The notes below the pieces were generated by a model, which saw only the letters and a list, made by a program, of their open reading frames with translations, did not search any database and had not been told where the DNA came from. Positions 18,721 to 28,324 of a stretch of 64,000 bases of DNA are shown here, piece by piece (the first letter of the stretch is position 1; each line of letters begins with the position of its first letter). This stretch comes from Methylotenera sp. (lineage in GTDB: Bacteria > Pseudomonadota > Gammaproteobacteria > Burkholderiales > Methylophilaceae). The stretch covers positions 1-64,000 of the forward strand of contig JADGRO010000022.1 in assembly GCA_017880905.1 (NCBI GenBank). Reading direction: 5' to 3'. The translations under genes were made by a program, and so were the position numbers.

Positions 18721-18723
18721 TAT

Positions 18724-20517
18724 TTATTTGTCCTCTACTCTTAAAATCGCCAAAAATGCTTCCTGTGGAATTTCCACATTCCCCACTTGTTTCATGCGCT
18801 TTTTGCCTTCTTTTTGTTTATCTAATAATTTACGCTTACGCGAAACATCACCACCATAACATTTCGCAATCACATTTTTACGCATGGCTTTCACAGTTTC
18901 GCGCGCAATGATATTCGCCCCAATCGCCGCCTGAATCGCCACATCAAACATCTGGCGCGGAATCAGCTCACGCATTTTTGCCGCCACTTCGCGGCCACGA
19001 TATTGGCTATTGCTGCGATGAATAATCAAACTTAACGCATCCACACGCTCGCCGTTCACCATAATATCAAGTTTTACCAAATCTGCCGCACGAAACTCTA
19101 AAAACTCGTAATCCATACTGGCATAACCACGCGAAACCGATTTTAACTTATCAAAAAAATCCAGCACGACTTCATTGAGCGGCATCTCGTAACTCAGCAT
19201 CACTTGCCTGCCCATATATTGCATATTTTTTTGCAAGCCACGTTTATTGTTACACAGCGTCATCACTGGGCCAACGTAATCTTGCGGCATCAACAAATGC
19301 ACATTAATCACTGGCTCACGAATTTCCTCAATGCGCGATGGCTCTGGCAAGCGAGATGGATTTTCAATCTGCACCACCGACCCATCTTTCAGCAATAGCT
19401 CATACACTACAGTTGGCGCGGTGGTAATCAAATCCATGTCGTACTCGCGCTCTAGGCGCTCCTGCACGATTTCCATGTGTAGCAAGCCTAGAAAGCCACA
19501 TCTAAAGCCAAAACCAAGCGCAGTGGAATTTTCTGGCTCAAACATTAAGCTGGAATCATTCAGACTCAGTTTTTCCAGCGCGGTTCGTAGCGCTTCAAAC
19601 TGATTCGATTCCACTGGATAAAGCCCTGCAAACACTTGCGGCTTCACCTCTTTAAAGCCCGCTAATGGCACGCTGGCAGGGTTGTCGGCATGCGTGACAG
19701 TGTCGCCCACTTTTGCATCGGCCAGCTCTTTAATACCCGCAATCACAAAGCCTACCGAGCCTGCTGAAAGCTCAGTTTTTTGTAGCGATTTTGGTGTAAA
19801 CACGCCTACTTGCTCGCACAAATGCTGCGCGCCAGTCGCCATTAAGCGGATTTTATCTTTCGGTTTCAACACGCCATCTACCACGCGCACCAACATCACC
19901 ACGCCGACATAATTATCAAACCAAGCATCAATAACCAATGCCTTGAGAGGCGCATCCACATTTCCTTTTGGCGGTGGAACTTTTGCAATTACGGCCTCTA
20001 ATACATCGCGCACGCCTTCGCCTGTTTTGGCGGAACAACGTACCGCATCCGTCGCGTCAATGCCAATCACATCTTCAATCTCTTGAATCACTCGCTCAGG
20101 ATCAGCCGAAGGTAAATCAATTTTATTCAGTACCGGTGTGACTTCCACGCCCAAATCAATCGCGGTGTAGCAATTGGCGACACTTTGCGCCTCAACCCCT
20201 TGACTGGCGTCCACCACCAACAATGCACCTTCGCAAGCCGAAAGTGAGCGCGAAACCTCATAACTAAAATCTACATGGCCGGGCGTATCAATCAAGTTCA
20301 AGTTGTAAATCTGCCCGTCATTGGCTTTATATTCTAGCGCGGCAGTTTGTGCCTTAATAGTGATGCCACGCTCACGCTCGATATCCATAGAATCAAGCAC
20401 TTGCGCTTCCATTTCTCGGTCTTCCAAGCCGCCGCATAAATGGATAATACGATCAGCCAAGGTGGATTTACCGTGGTCAATATGCGCGATAATGGAGAAA
20501 TTACGAATGTTTTTCAT
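18724..20517 (-). CDS. lepA: elongation factor 4 (LepA)
   Basis: Protein of 597 residues, full length. The GTPase motifs [26 protein letters not shown] and [11 protein letters not shown] are followed by domains II and III and the LepA-specific C-terminal domain ([23 protein letters not shown]). EF4 acts on stalled ribosomes. First gene of the long leftward block to acpS/tcdA. The 210 bp upstream holds a short direct repeat (20592) and the promoter for the opposite gene; no clear lepA promoter was resolved. Confidence 0.97.
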   Translation of the reverse strand: MKNIRNFSIIAHIDHGKSTLADRIIHLCGGLEDREMEAQVLDSMDIERERGITIKAQTAALEYKANDGQIYNLNLIDTPGHVDFSYEVSRSLSACEGALLVVDASQGVEAQSVANCYTAIDLGVEVTPVLNKIDLPSADPERVIQEIEDVIGIDATDAVRCSAKTGEGVRDVLEAVIAKVPPPKGNVDAPLKALVIDAWFDNYVGVVMLVRVVDGVLKPKDKIRLMATGAQHLCEQVGVFTPKSLQKTELSAGSVGFVIAGIKELADAKVGDTVTHADNPASVPLAGFKEVKPQVFAGLYPVESNQFEALRTALEKLSLNDSSLMFEPENSTALGFGFRCGFLGLLHMEIVQERLEREYDMDLITTAPTVVYELLLKDGSVVQIENPSRLPEPSRIEEIREPVINVHLLMPQDYVGPVMTLCNNKRGLQKNMQYMGRQVMLSYEMPLNEVVLDFFDKLKSVSRGYASMDYEFLEFRAADLVKLDIMVNGERVDALSLIIHRSNSQYRGREVAAKMRELIPRQMFDVAIQAAIGANIIARETVKAMRKNVIAKCYGGDVSRKRKLLDKQKEGKKRMKQVGNVEIPQEAFLAILRVEDK

Positions 20518-20591
20518 TTTTACTTTTAGATTTTACAAACAAATAAAGCGCTTAAAGCGCCCTTTTACAATAGCCGTGATTTTACAACAAA

Positions 20592-20620
20592 TGCTTGATT
20601 AGTTTGTAATTAATTATGCA
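20592..20620 (+). repeat. left copy of 29-bp direct repeat bracketing the AmmeMemoRadiSam block
   Basis: Starts TGCTTGATTAG, contains TGTAATTAATT. It matches 23938-23966 at 25 of 29 positions in the same orientation. The two copies lie 110 bp before the first and 35 bp after the last gene of the block. Confidence 0.6.
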
Positions 20621-20730
20621 ATTTATAATAAGTTCCATTATGCAGTTGATGCAAGATTTTTACTTGAAAAACTGTAAAACAACCCCACAATAGCAATAAG
20701 AATCAATTTGTTATTTAGAGGGAAGCCTTC

Positions 20731-21537
20731 ATGCATTCTGTCCGTCAACCTGCTGTAGCTGGTGCCTTTTATTCAGGCAATGGGCAAGTGTTGGCTAAAG
20801 ATATTAAAACATTTCTAGATGCGACAACACTAGCTACTGACCGAGCTTCACCGAAGGCAATTATCGTTCCGCATGCTGGCTATGTTTATTCTGGTCAGAC
20901 AGCTGCAAAAGCCTTTGCAAGACTTATTCCAGGTCGTAAGACAATCAAGCGTGTGATATTGCTGGGGCCAGTGCATCGCGTTCCGGTACGTGGTTTGGCC
21001 TTGCCCGGCGTTGATGTTTTTGCAACACCATTGGGTGAAATTGAACTCGACCAGTCAGCCATTGCATCTCTTAGCCATTTGAATCAAGTGGTGGTTAGCT
21101 CTGCAGCCCATGCTCTGGAACATTCATTGGAAGTGCAATTACCGTTTCTAGAAACAGTCTTAGATGACTTTAAGCTGGTACCACTGGCGGTTGGTGACGC
21201 CACACCTGCCGAAGTGGCAGAAGTGCTGGATACCTTGTGGGGCGGATCGGAAACTATCATTGTGGTGAGCTCTGACCTGTCTCATTTTTTATCCTATGAA
21301 TTGGCGCAAACAGTCGACAAAGAGACTGTGCAAAACATACTTAACATGAAAGACACACTGACTCACCAGCAAGCTTGTGGCGGCACGCCTGTCAATGGTT
21401 TGATTTTGGCGGCTAAACACCATCACCTGAAACCGAAGTTGCTGGATTTGTGCAATTCTGGCGATACTGCAGGTGATAAAAGTCGTGTGGTTGGCTACGC
21501 TTCTTTCATGTTTACAGAGGACACCAGCAATGCCTAA
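20731..21537 (+). CDS. amrB: AmmeMemoRadiSam system protein B (Memo family)
   Basis: Protein of 268 residues of the Memo-like family, related to non-haem iron LigB dioxygenases. Visible: VRQPAVAGAFYSGNGQVL at the N-terminus, AIIVPHAGYVYSGQTAAKAF (conserved His), ILLGPVHRV, AHALEHSLEVQLPFLE, and VVSSDLSHFLSYE. A GAGGGAAG Shine-Dalgarno precedes ATG. It overlaps the next gene by 8 bp. The three-gene AmmeMemoRadiSam system is widespread but its reaction is unknown; a modification of a small molecule or protein by the radical SAM partner is assumed. Confidence 0.92.
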   Translation: MHSVRQPAVAGAFYSGNGQVLAKDIKTFLDATTLATDRASPKAIIVPHAGYVYSGQTAAKAFARLIPGRKTIKRVILLGPVHRVPVRGLALPGVDVFATPLGEIELDQSAIASLSHLNQVVVSSAAHALEHSLEVQLPFLETVLDDFKLVPLAVGDATPAEVAEVLDTLWGGSETIIVVSSDLSHFLSYELAQTVDKETVQNILNMKDTLTHQQACGGTPVNGLILAAKHHHLKPKLLDLCNSGDTAGDKSRVVGYASFMFTEDTSNA

Positions 21538-22138
21538 AACGCCTGCCACCACAACAGAAAACCCCGGAAAAGTGTTAATTCCTATTGCACGTGCCACCAT
21601 TTCTAATGCACTGGGTAAGCCATATGGCGCGACAGTTGAGGATTTGCCATGGCTACATGAAAAAGGCGCAAGTTTTGTGACACTAACTCAAAATAAAGAT
21701 TTGCGTGGCTGCATTGGCACACTGGAGGCACATCGTTCTTTACTGATTGATGTGAAAGCCAATGCCCAAGCTGCTGCATTTCATGACCCACGCTTTTCTC
21801 CTTTAACGGTGCATGAGCTGGATTCCACGGAAATCGAGATTTCGCTGCTGTCAGCTATGCAGCCAATGATGTTCTCAGGCGAACAGGAAGCATTAGCACA
21901 ACTACAGCCGGGCGTTGATGGCGTTGTGTTTGAATTTGGCCATTATCGCAGCACTTTCCTGCCGCAGGTTTGGGAGCAATTACCTGATGCCAGTATTTTT
22001 ATGGCTCATCTAAAGCACAAAGCAGGCTTACAGTCTGGTTTCTGGGATGACGAAGTCAAGCTTTATCGCTACACGGTGAGCAAATGGAAAGAAAAGGATA
22101 TTACAAAAGAAGTTGAAGTCTTGGGTGAGAGAACGTGA
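21530..22138 (+). CDS. amrA: AmmeMemoRadiSam system protein A (AMMECR1 domain)
   Basis: Protein of 202 residues. The AMMECR1 core is clear: GASFVTLTQNKDLRGCIGTL (LRGCIG signature), DPRFSPLTVHELDSTEIEIS, GVDGVVFEFGHYRSTFLPQVW and LYRYTVSKW. The start ATG 21530 lies inside the last codons of the upstream gene with AGAGG at 21516-21520; a longer in-frame start at 21473 would overlap more and is unlikely. It overlaps or abuts the radical SAM gene, so the three are co-translated. Confidence 0.92.
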   Translation: MPKTPATTTENPGKVLIPIARATISNALGKPYGATVEDLPWLHEKGASFVTLTQNKDLRGCIGTLEAHRSLLIDVKANAQAAAFHDPRFSPLTVHELDSTEIEISLLSAMQPMMFSGEQEALAQLQPGVDGVVFEFGHYRSTFLPQVWEQLPDASIFMAHLKHKAGLQSGFWDDEVKLYRYTVSKWKEKDITKEVEVLGERT

Positions 22139-22140
22139 AT

Positions 22141-23229
22141 ATGATTGAAAATTCTGGTTACTTAGGCCGCTATTGGCATATGCTGGATGATGGGCGTATG
22201 CAATGTGATTTATGCCCGCGCGACTGCAAGCTGCACGAAGGGCAGCGCGGTGCGTGCTTTGTACGCATGCGTCAGGATGACCAGATGATACTCACTACTT
22301 ATGGGCGCTCATCAGGTTTCTGCATCGACCCCATCGAAAAAAAACCCCTCAACCATTTTTATCCAGGCAGCAGTGTGCTGTCCTTCGGCACGGCAGGCTG
22401 CAATCTGGCATGTAAGTTTTGCCAGAATTGGGATATCAGCAAGTCCAAAGATATGGATCGACTGATGGATCAAGCATCTCCTGCGGCCATTGCTTCCGCA
22501 GCTGAACAATATGGCTGCAAGAGCGTAGCTTTTACCTATAATGACCCAGTTATTTTTGCCGAATATGCCATGGATGTGGCCGATGCCTGCCATGAGCGTG
22601 GCATCAAGACCGTAGCGGTTACCGCTGGTTATATGCATGATCAGGCCAGACGAGATTTCTATGCAAAAATAGATGCTGCGAATGTCGATTTAAAGGCATT
22701 TACGGATGATTTTTATTTCAAGCTGACCGGCTCGCATCTGCAGCCCGTGCTGGATACCTTGCGTTACCTTAAGCATGAAACGAACGTATGGTTTGAAATC
22801 ACTACCTTGCTGATACCTGGCCAGAATGACTCCAGTGAAGAAATTACCGCCATGTGTCAATGGATTAAAAATGAATTGGGCACCGATGTGCCGCTGCATT
22901 TCTCAGCTTTTCACCCGGATTACAAGATGTCGGATATCCCTGCAACACCTGTTACCACGTTGGTCCGCGCACGAGAAATTGCTATTCGCGAAGGCCTGAA
23001 GTTTGTCTATACCGGCAATGTACACAACCAGGAGGGCGATACAACATTCTGCCCTAGCTGTAACGCCCCACTCATTGTGCGCGACTGGTATCAAATCAAT
23101 CAGTATCGCCTGACTAAAGATGGATGTTGCCCCGATTGCGCTACCAACATCGCCGGCAGGTTCGATGAACAAGCTGGCCACTTTGGTAGAAAACGCATCC
23201 CGATTGCCATCAATACTGCACGCGTTTAA
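22141..23229 (+). CDS. amrS: AmmeMemoRadiSam system radical SAM enzyme
   Basis: Protein of 362 residues. The 4Fe-4S radical SAM motif is CNLACKFC (CX3CX2C) near residue 80, preceded by an N-terminal CDLCPRDCKLHEGQRGACF cysteine set. C-terminal cysteines CPSCNAP and CCPDC suggest a second metal site. I prefer ATG 22141, which has GAGAG 9 bases upstream; a GTG at 22135 overlapping the previous stop is only 3 bases from it. Function unknown; it is the presumed catalyst of the system. Followed by a hydrolase gene after 11 bp. Confidence 0.93.
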   Translation: MIENSGYLGRYWHMLDDGRMQCDLCPRDCKLHEGQRGACFVRMRQDDQMILTTYGRSSGFCIDPIEKKPLNHFYPGSSVLSFGTAGCNLACKFCQNWDISKSKDMDRLMDQASPAAIASAAEQYGCKSVAFTYNDPVIFAEYAMDVADACHERGIKTVAVTAGYMHDQARRDFYAKIDAANVDLKAFTDDFYFKLTGSHLQPVLDTLRYLKHETNVWFEITTLLIPGQNDSSEEITAMCQWIKNELGTDVPLHFSAFHPDYKMSDIPATPVTTLVRAREIAIREGLKFVYTGNVHNQEGDTTFCPSCNAPLIVRDWYQINQYRLTKDGCCPDCATNIAGRFDEQAGHFGRKRIPIAINTARV

Positions 23230-23240
23230 GGAGAATGGTA

Positions 23241-23903
23241 ATGACCGCAAACGTTGAGAAGCTTGTTCACATACCGATGGGTGGAGTCTACATTGAAGGC
23301 ATGCTGAAGTTGCCAGAAAATGCCAAAGGAATTGTCCTGTTCGCCCATGGTAGCGGCAGTAGCCGACATAGCCCACGCAACAACTATGTAGCCAGTGTGC
23401 TGCATGACAGTGGCATCGGTACGCTGTTAATGGATTTACTCACACCCGAAGAGGACATGGATTATCAGACCCGTTTTGATATTCCGCTGCTTACGCAACG
23501 CCTGCTGATTGCCACGAACTGGGTAAGCGCGGAAGCACTCACCAAAGACCTCCCGATTGGGTATTTTGGTGCCAGCACCGGTGCAGCAGCAGCATTACAG
23601 GCAGCGGTAGCGAGCGGTGAGGAAATTCGCGCAGTAGTTTCTCGCGGAGGTCGCCCTGACCTTGCAGGACGGGAAAGTCTTAGCCATGTCACTCGCCCTA
23701 CCCTATTATTAGTGGGCGGCTGGGATGATGTTGTGATTGAGTTGAACCGTGAGGCCTATGCCTGTATGCACTGCGAAAAAGAACTCTCTATCATTCCAGA
23801 TGCAACCCATTTGTTTGAAGAACCCGGCACTTTGGAAGAGGTAGCACACCAAGCAAGTGCATGGTTTGTTCGGCATTTAAAATCACCGCAAAAACAGCGT
23901 TGA
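23241..23903 (+). CDS. alpha/beta hydrolase, dienelactone-hydrolase-like, linked to AmmeMemoRadiSam
   Basis: Protein of 220 residues. The fold's oxyanion segment is VLFAHGSGSSRHSPRN, the nucleophile elbow IGYFGASTGAAAAL (Gly-Ala-Ser-Thr-Gly), the Asp region LLLVGGWDD, and the terminal His DATHLFEEPG. The start is set by AAGGAG seven bases before ATG 23241; an earlier ATG at 23235 is only one base from it. Proteins of this subfamily are often fused or linked to phosphoribosyltransferases. Here the short gap makes it a probable fourth member of the AmmeMemoRadiSam operon. Substrate unknown. Confidence 0.88.
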   Translation: MTANVEKLVHIPMGGVYIEGMLKLPENAKGIVLFAHGSGSSRHSPRNNYVASVLHDSGIGTLLMDLLTPEEDMDYQTRFDIPLLTQRLLIATNWVSAEALTKDLPIGYFGASTGAAAALQAAVASGEEIRAVVSRGGRPDLAGRESLSHVTRPTLLLVGGWDDVVIELNREAYACMHCEKELSIIPDATHLFEEPGTLEEVAHQASAWFVRHLKSPQKQR

Positions 23904-23937
23904 CTTTCCCCGGCAAGATTGCAATCACTTCATCATC

Positions 23938-23966
23938 TGCTTGATTAGGCTGTAATTAATTGTGTA
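23938..23966 (+). repeat. right copy of 29-bp direct repeat
   Basis: Same orientation as 20592-20620, differing at four positions. It follows the hydrolase stop by 34 bp. The rest of 23904-24098 shows only an AT-rich promoter-like stretch (TATAAT at about 23985) for the next gene. Confidence 0.6.
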
Positions 23967-24098
23967 GATTGCTTAATGTTTAACTATATAATTAACGCAT
24001 GATGCTTGGTACTAAGAATATCAATCTAGCAAAATTCAATAGCAACTTAAATCGATGCTAATCCTTTTAGTCTACGGCAAACAAATCAAGGACTTACA

Positions 24099-24710
24099 AT
24101 GAGCGACAAATCACAACAAGTGGGCTCCTCACTATTGGCAATTGAAGCTAATGTGATAATTGCTGGACTTCCGGGCATTGCTCTCGCGTGGATATTCTGT
24201 AGGTTTGTAACAACACAACCATTATATCTCCCTAGTAATTTTGATTCGGGTTGGTCAGGCGGCGAATATGCAATATATAGTGCCTATGCCTTGTTAGCTG
24301 TTGTAATGGTCGGGTTTGCTATGGAAGGGCTAGCTGGTCTTATTGAAGAAAAAATTGTTAGTCATTGGAAATGTTATAAAGATACGAAAGCGCCAGATGA
24401 ATCTCAACAGTACATCTGGGAGTCCGGTCAAGCGCACAAGGACTTCTCGCGCCGCAGACTTAGAATCTTAGTGACTCGGAATACCGCGTTCTTTTTTGTT
24501 GCTCTTTCCGTTGTTCTATTAATTATCTTTGTTACAAATTATAGATGCTTAGATGCCTTGGTGGTTTTGTTCGGTAGTACTCTTTTCAGCGCTTTGTTCA
24601 TTCATCTTTGGATCGACGCTCGCAAGAGCTATAAAAATGACATCAAGAATATTAAAGCCATAGGGCGCGTTGCGCAAGCCGCCCTAGATGAAGCTCTAAA
24701 GAGTCATTAG
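24099..24710 (+). CDS. hypothetical membrane protein
   Basis: Protein of 203 residues with four likely transmembrane helices: about 17-37 (NVIIAGLPGIALAWIFCRF), 60-82 (YSAYALLAVVMVGFAMEGL), 128-147 (FFVALSVVLLIIFVTNY) and 150-170. A charged cytoplasmic loop lies between helices 2 and 3, and a lysine-rich C-terminal tail (KSYKNDIKNIKAI) ends the protein. I recognise no family. It is isolated between the AmmeMemo block and the rpoE operon, its codons look different from the core genes, and a GGGTCAG motif follows its stop, so it is probably accessory. Confidence 0.7.
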   Translation: MSDKSQQVGSSLLAIEANVIIAGLPGIALAWIFCRFVTTQPLYLPSNFDSGWSGGEYAIYSAYALLAVVMVGFAMEGLAGLIEEKIVSHWKCYKDTKAPDESQQYIWESGQAHKDFSRRRLRILVTRNTAFFFVALSVVLLIIFVTNYRCLDALVVLFGSTLFSALFIHLWIDARKSYKNDIKNIKAIGRVAQAALDEALKSH

Positions 24711-24737
24711 AGGGGTCAGCATCGAATATTTTTCTAA

Positions 24738-24766
24738 TAAAAAACCCGCACTAGGCGGGATTTTTA
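24738..24766. terminator. bidirectional terminator between the membrane protein and degQ
   Basis: CCCGC, loop ACTAG, GCGGG, with an A-run on the left (T-run for the minus strand, ending degQ) and ATTTTT on the right (ending the membrane-protein gene). Confidence 0.85.
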
Positions 24767-24781
24767 CTTAGCTCAAACTAA

Positions 24782-26227
24782 CTACTTAGCCACTTTAATC
24801 GGCACATACAATGTATTATCTCCGCGCTGCACCAACACCGCGACTGTTTTACCTGCTGGCACTGCATTAATTTGCTTATTAAACGCCTCTACACTTTGTA
24901 TCTCGCTATTGTTTAAGCCGAGTATCACATCACCACGGCGGATACCCGCTTGCGCAGCTGCGCCGGTGCTCTCTGCCACCAATAAGCCATTTTTACCGTT
25001 AAGCTTTTTCTTTTGCTGTGGGGTAAGCTCTTTTAGCGCTAGGCCAATTTTGTTGGCTTCTGCCTTAGGTGCAGGTTTGCTGACTGGCGCCGCATCATTA
25101 GGGTCATTCGGCATTTCACTCACGCCAATATTCAAGTTTTTAACCGCGCCTTTGCGTAAAATCTCCACCGCCGCAACTTTGCCAGGTTTGGTTGCGCCCA
25201 CAGCGCGTGGTAAATCGCTCGATGTCATAATCGCTTTGCCATCAAACTTGATGATAACATCGCCCGCCTCCAAGCCGCCTTTATCTGCAGGGCCACCCTT
25301 CTCTACACCTGCGATTAAAGCGCCATTGGTGTTTTTCATGCCGAATGAATCTGCAAGTTCTTTGGTGAGCTCTTGAATCGCCACACCCAGCCAGCCGCGC
25401 GTGATTTTGCCGCTGGCTTTAAGTTGGTTAGAAACATCAATCGCCACATCAATCGGAATACTGAAAGATAAACCCATAGAGCCGCCGCTGCGGCTGTAAA
25501 TTTGTGAGTTAATGCCTACCACCTCACCGCGCAAGTTATACAGCGGGCCCCCAGAGTTGCCAGGGTTGATAGCAGCATCGGTTTGAATAAAAGGCACGTA
25601 ATTTTCTTGTGGGAGTGCGCGGCCTTTAGCGCTGACAATACCCGCTGTCATGGTGTTTTCTAGACCGAATGGTGAGCCAATCGCAGCAACCCACTCACCT
25701 ACCTTAAGTGCTGTAGGGTCGCCAATGGTAGCCTTCGGTAAGTTAGTAGCATCAATTTTAATCAAAGCCACGTCGGTGCGTTTATCTACGCCAATAATTT
25801 TGGCTTTAAATTCGCGCTTATCGAATAACTTTACTAGTACCTCATCTGCGTCGTTCACCACATGCGCATTAGTGAGAATATAGCCATCACTAGCTATAAT
25901 GAAGCCTGAGCCCAGTGATTGTGATTTATATTCCTGACCGCCGCCTTGACCATTTGGGTCACCTTGTCCAGGTTGACCTGGAACGCCGGGAATGCCAAAG
26001 CGTTTTAAAAAGTCTTGTAAATCCGGATCATCCGGCATGCCAGGGAATGGCATCGCATTGTTACCTGCTTGCAATACTTGCGTCACGCTAATATTCACCA
26101 CCTCTGCGCCGTGTTTTTCGGCCAGCTCGGTAAAGTCTGGCAGATCCTTTGCAATAGCAATTTGGCTAAAACTCGTAAACACAAAAACGAATGCAAATGA
26201 AATAGCAGAAATCCAACTTTTTAACAT
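24782..26227 (-). CDS. degQ: periplasmic serine endopeptidase, Do family (DegQ/MucD)
   Basis: Protein of 481 residues. Signal peptide about 1-26. The protease triad is visible: His in GYILTNAHVVNDADE, Asp in GVDKRTDVALIKID, Ser in QTDAAINPGNSGGPLYNL. Two PDZ domains follow (about 285-370 and 395-475). It degrades or refolds misfolded envelope proteins. As last gene of rpoE-rseA-rseB-rseC-degQ it corresponds to MucD of the algU-mucABCD operon. A terminator lies just past the stop. Confidence 0.95.
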   Translation of the reverse strand: MLKSWISAISFAFVFVFTSFSQIAIAKDLPDFTELAEKHGAEVVNISVTQVLQAGNNAMPFPGMPDDPDLQDFLKRFGIPGVPGQPGQGDPNGQGGGQEYKSQSLGSGFIIASDGYILTNAHVVNDADEVLVKLFDKREFKAKIIGVDKRTDVALIKIDATNLPKATIGDPTALKVGEWVAAIGSPFGLENTMTAGIVSAKGRALPQENYVPFIQTDAAINPGNSGGPLYNLRGEVVGINSQIYSRSGGSMGLSFSIPIDVAIDVSNQLKASGKITRGWLGVAIQELTKELADSFGMKNTNGALIAGVEKGGPADKGGLEAGDVIIKFDGKAIMTSSDLPRAVGATKPGKVAAVEILRKGAVKNLNIGVSEMPNDPNDAAPVSKPAPKAEANKIGLALKELTPQQKKKLNGKNGLLVAESTGAAAQAGIRRGDVILGLNNSEIQSVEAFNKQINAVPAGKTVAVLVQRGDNTLYVPIKVAK

Positions 26228-26263
26228 TTATAATTTTTCCTTAAATATTGTTTAACTAAAATT

Positions 26264-26734
26264 TTACAAACTAAACTTAACTACAGTGTCTTGAAAAGCC
26301 AGCCTCAAAATGACTGGTTGTTGTAAGCTAAAATAGCTGCTCGACATGGTGTGTCCTTTTACCCAAAACAAACCCAATACCAAGCCCATTGCCGCGCCTA
26401 GTATGGCGCTAGCATCTGTATGTTTAAACTGTGTAGCTAATATGGCGCCAATTAGCATAGTTGCAAGTGGCAAAATATAAAGCAACAAGGCACTTTTTAA
26501 TAACGCTTTTTCGTTGATACCGACAATAACGCTGTCACCTACTTTTGCGTTGATATGATTTTGCGCTTTAAAGGCTGTAGATTGATGTGCGAATAGTTTG
26601 CCCCAAATGGAATTGCCACAACCGCGCGTTTGCCCACACAGACCGCAGGCAGTTTTGCGTTCGATTTCTAGCGTGGCGGTGGAATCGTTAAATTGATTAT
26701 CTAACGACAAGATTACGGCGCGTTCTTCTATCAT
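26264..26734 (-). CDS. rseC: SoxR-reducing / sigma-E regulatory protein RseC
   Basis: Protein of 156 residues. An N-terminal cysteine cluster (ERKTACGLCGQTRGCGNS) precedes two transmembrane helices (about 78-98 and 104-124). RseC/MucC is an inner-membrane protein with an unclear positive role in the sigma-E system and SoxR reduction. Fourth gene of the rpoE operon, 15 bp after rseB. Confidence 0.88.
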   Translation of the reverse strand: MIEERAVILSLDNQFNDSTATLEIERKTACGLCGQTRGCGNSIWGKLFAHQSTAFKAQNHINAKVGDSVIVGINEKALLKSALLLYILPLATMLIGAILATQFKHTDASAILGAAMGLVLGLFWVKGHTMSSSYFSLQQPVILRLAFQDTVVKFSL

Positions 26735-26749
26735 GGCGTCTAAATATGC

Positions 26750-27745
26750 TTATTTATTTGATACGGTTTGTTTTTTAAAGCTGACTGCTTTGGCGATTTG
26801 CATCACCGTGGCCTCGGGCACTTCTCCCACCACCGTGATTTGGTAGCCATCAATCACATTGGCGCAAATATTAGTAGAGCCAATCAGCATGTGCCCCATT
26901 TTAGGGTGCATACCCTTGGTTAGCGGCTCGATAAATAATGAGACGGAGGCGATGCCATCAGAAAATATCATTTGATCCACCGGCGCAGTTTTGCCTGGAA
27001 TATTGAGTTCAAGGTGATCAATCTTCACATAACCCGTTGGCAGACCTGTCACAATCCAATTGCTATTCACTTGGCTATTATTGACGTGATTCACAACCGT
27101 GTTGTCTTCCATCGTATAACTTTTGCTGACATCAATTTTTGGCTGAAACCAGTTGGTATCTTGTGAATTAAGTGTGCTCAGCTGACTAAATGCAATCTGT
27201 TCCAGCGTTTGATTTTTATTGTCTAACATTGCCATTTTTAGCAAAAGCCCATATTCCGTATCCGCCCAAATTTTATAGCTATAGCGAAAAGCATCATTAG
27301 GTACTAGATCAATAATTTGCGCTTCGCGCCCAGCCACGTACTCAAGCGCACCAAGGTGTGCTGTATAGCTGGCTTTAATCGCTTGTAATTCGGTTGGCAG
27401 CATAGCGGGGAATAGATTTTGCCCGCGCCGTTTTTCAATTACCATTTTTTGATTTTGCGGGCGAAAAATCACGATGTCGCTGCCTTGGCTATACACTTCG
27501 CGCGGCTGCCCTGCCTCTACGCCATTATCTAGCACTACATTACGGGTCATCTCTTGCCCGTCATTGTTCACATGGGTAATTTGTATCGAACGTGCTTGCT
27601 TGCCATTTTGATAGGTAAATATGCCTTGATAATTGAGTTCCCGCGCGGCATAGGCGGTTTTTTGCAATACAAACCAGGGGTCGTCACCTGCATAACTGGC
27701 AGCACAAACAATATATGAAGCAACTACAAGTATTACACGAAACAT
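26750..27745 (-). CDS. rseB: sigma-E factor regulatory protein RseB (MucB)
   Basis: Protein of 331 residues. A signal peptide (about 1-19) is followed by the LolA-like N-terminal domain (AARELNYQGIFTYQNGKQARSIQI) and a C-terminal domain ending in TVVGEVPEATVMQIAKAV. It is periplasmic; it binds RseA and blocks its cleavage until lipid or LPS signals release it. Its ATG overlaps the rseA stop by one base. Confidence 0.93.
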   Translation of the reverse strand: MFRVILVVASYIVCAASYAGDDPWFVLQKTAYAARELNYQGIFTYQNGKQARSIQITHVNNDGQEMTRNVVLDNGVEAGQPREVYSQGSDIVIFRPQNQKMVIEKRRGQNLFPAMLPTELQAIKASYTAHLGALEYVAGREAQIIDLVPNDAFRYSYKIWADTEYGLLLKMAMLDNKNQTLEQIAFSQLSTLNSQDTNWFQPKIDVSKSYTMEDNTVVNHVNNSQVNSNWIVTGLPTGYVKIDHLELNIPGKTAPVDQMIFSDGIASVSLFIEPLTKGMHPKMGHMLIGSTNICANVIDGYQITVVGEVPEATVMQIAKAVSFKKQTVSNK

Positions 27746-28281
27746 TATTTCTGTGGTTCAGTATAGCTGGCGGTTTGAATATAATAAGCAGCGCCACTAG
27801 GTGCAGCTGATTGGTGCGCTTGCAGGTATTCTGTTGGCACGCTTTGCGCAATTTCAACAGGCGCCAAGGTTTCCACTGGTGAAAGTTGCGCAGTTTCAAC
27901 TGGTACCAGTTGTTCAGGTTTGTTCAATTGCTGTTGCGTCACCATCACACCTACAAACATCACCGCCGCTACCGATGCAGCAACCGACCAGAATTTAGTT
28001 GTTTTATAGGAAGGTTTTTTGTTAAGGATATGTGTTACTGAAGCATTACTTGGCATGGTATTATTGCGCACCATCACTGTAGGTTCAGCCTCCAGCGCCG
28101 TCATCACACGGCTACTAAAATTTTGGCTCAGATACATATCGCCACGCATGGCATCGCCAATTAAATGGTAATGCGCCCAACAGCTTTTGAGTCCGCCGCC
28201 TGATTTGGCGGACGTGATAAGATGTTCTGAGCTCTCAATGTCGAGTTCGCCATCCATCAGTGCAGATAATTGATTTTTCAT
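27745..28281 (-). CDS. rseA: anti-sigma-E factor RseA
   Basis: Protein of 178 residues. The cytoplasmic N-terminal sigma-binding region is recognisable (LSALMDGELDIESSEHLI, then CWAHYHLIGDAMRGD). One transmembrane helix lies about residues 99-116 (FWSVAASVAAVMFVGVMV), followed by a Pro/Val/Glu-rich periplasmic tail. It holds RpoE inactive at the membrane until proteolysis. Directly downstream of rpoE with a 43-bp gap. Confidence 0.9.
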   Translation of the reverse strand: MKNQLSALMDGELDIESSEHLITSAKSGGGLKSCWAHYHLIGDAMRGDMYLSQNFSSRVMTALEAEPTVMVRNNTMPSNASVTHILNKKPSYKTTKFWSVAASVAAVMFVGVMVTQQQLNKPEQLVPVETAQLSPVETLAPVEIAQSVPTEYLQAHQSAAPSGAAYYIQTASYTEPQK

Positions 28282-28324
28282 GATTTTTTGCCTCTAAAAC
28301 TAAATAAAATTTACCAACGCGGCT

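Noticed and set aside
20535-20565. GCGCTT/AAAGCGC hairpin upstream of lepA as a terminator.
   Set aside because: It lies upstream of lepA on its own strand, and no gene on the plus strand ends there; the T-run is too weak.
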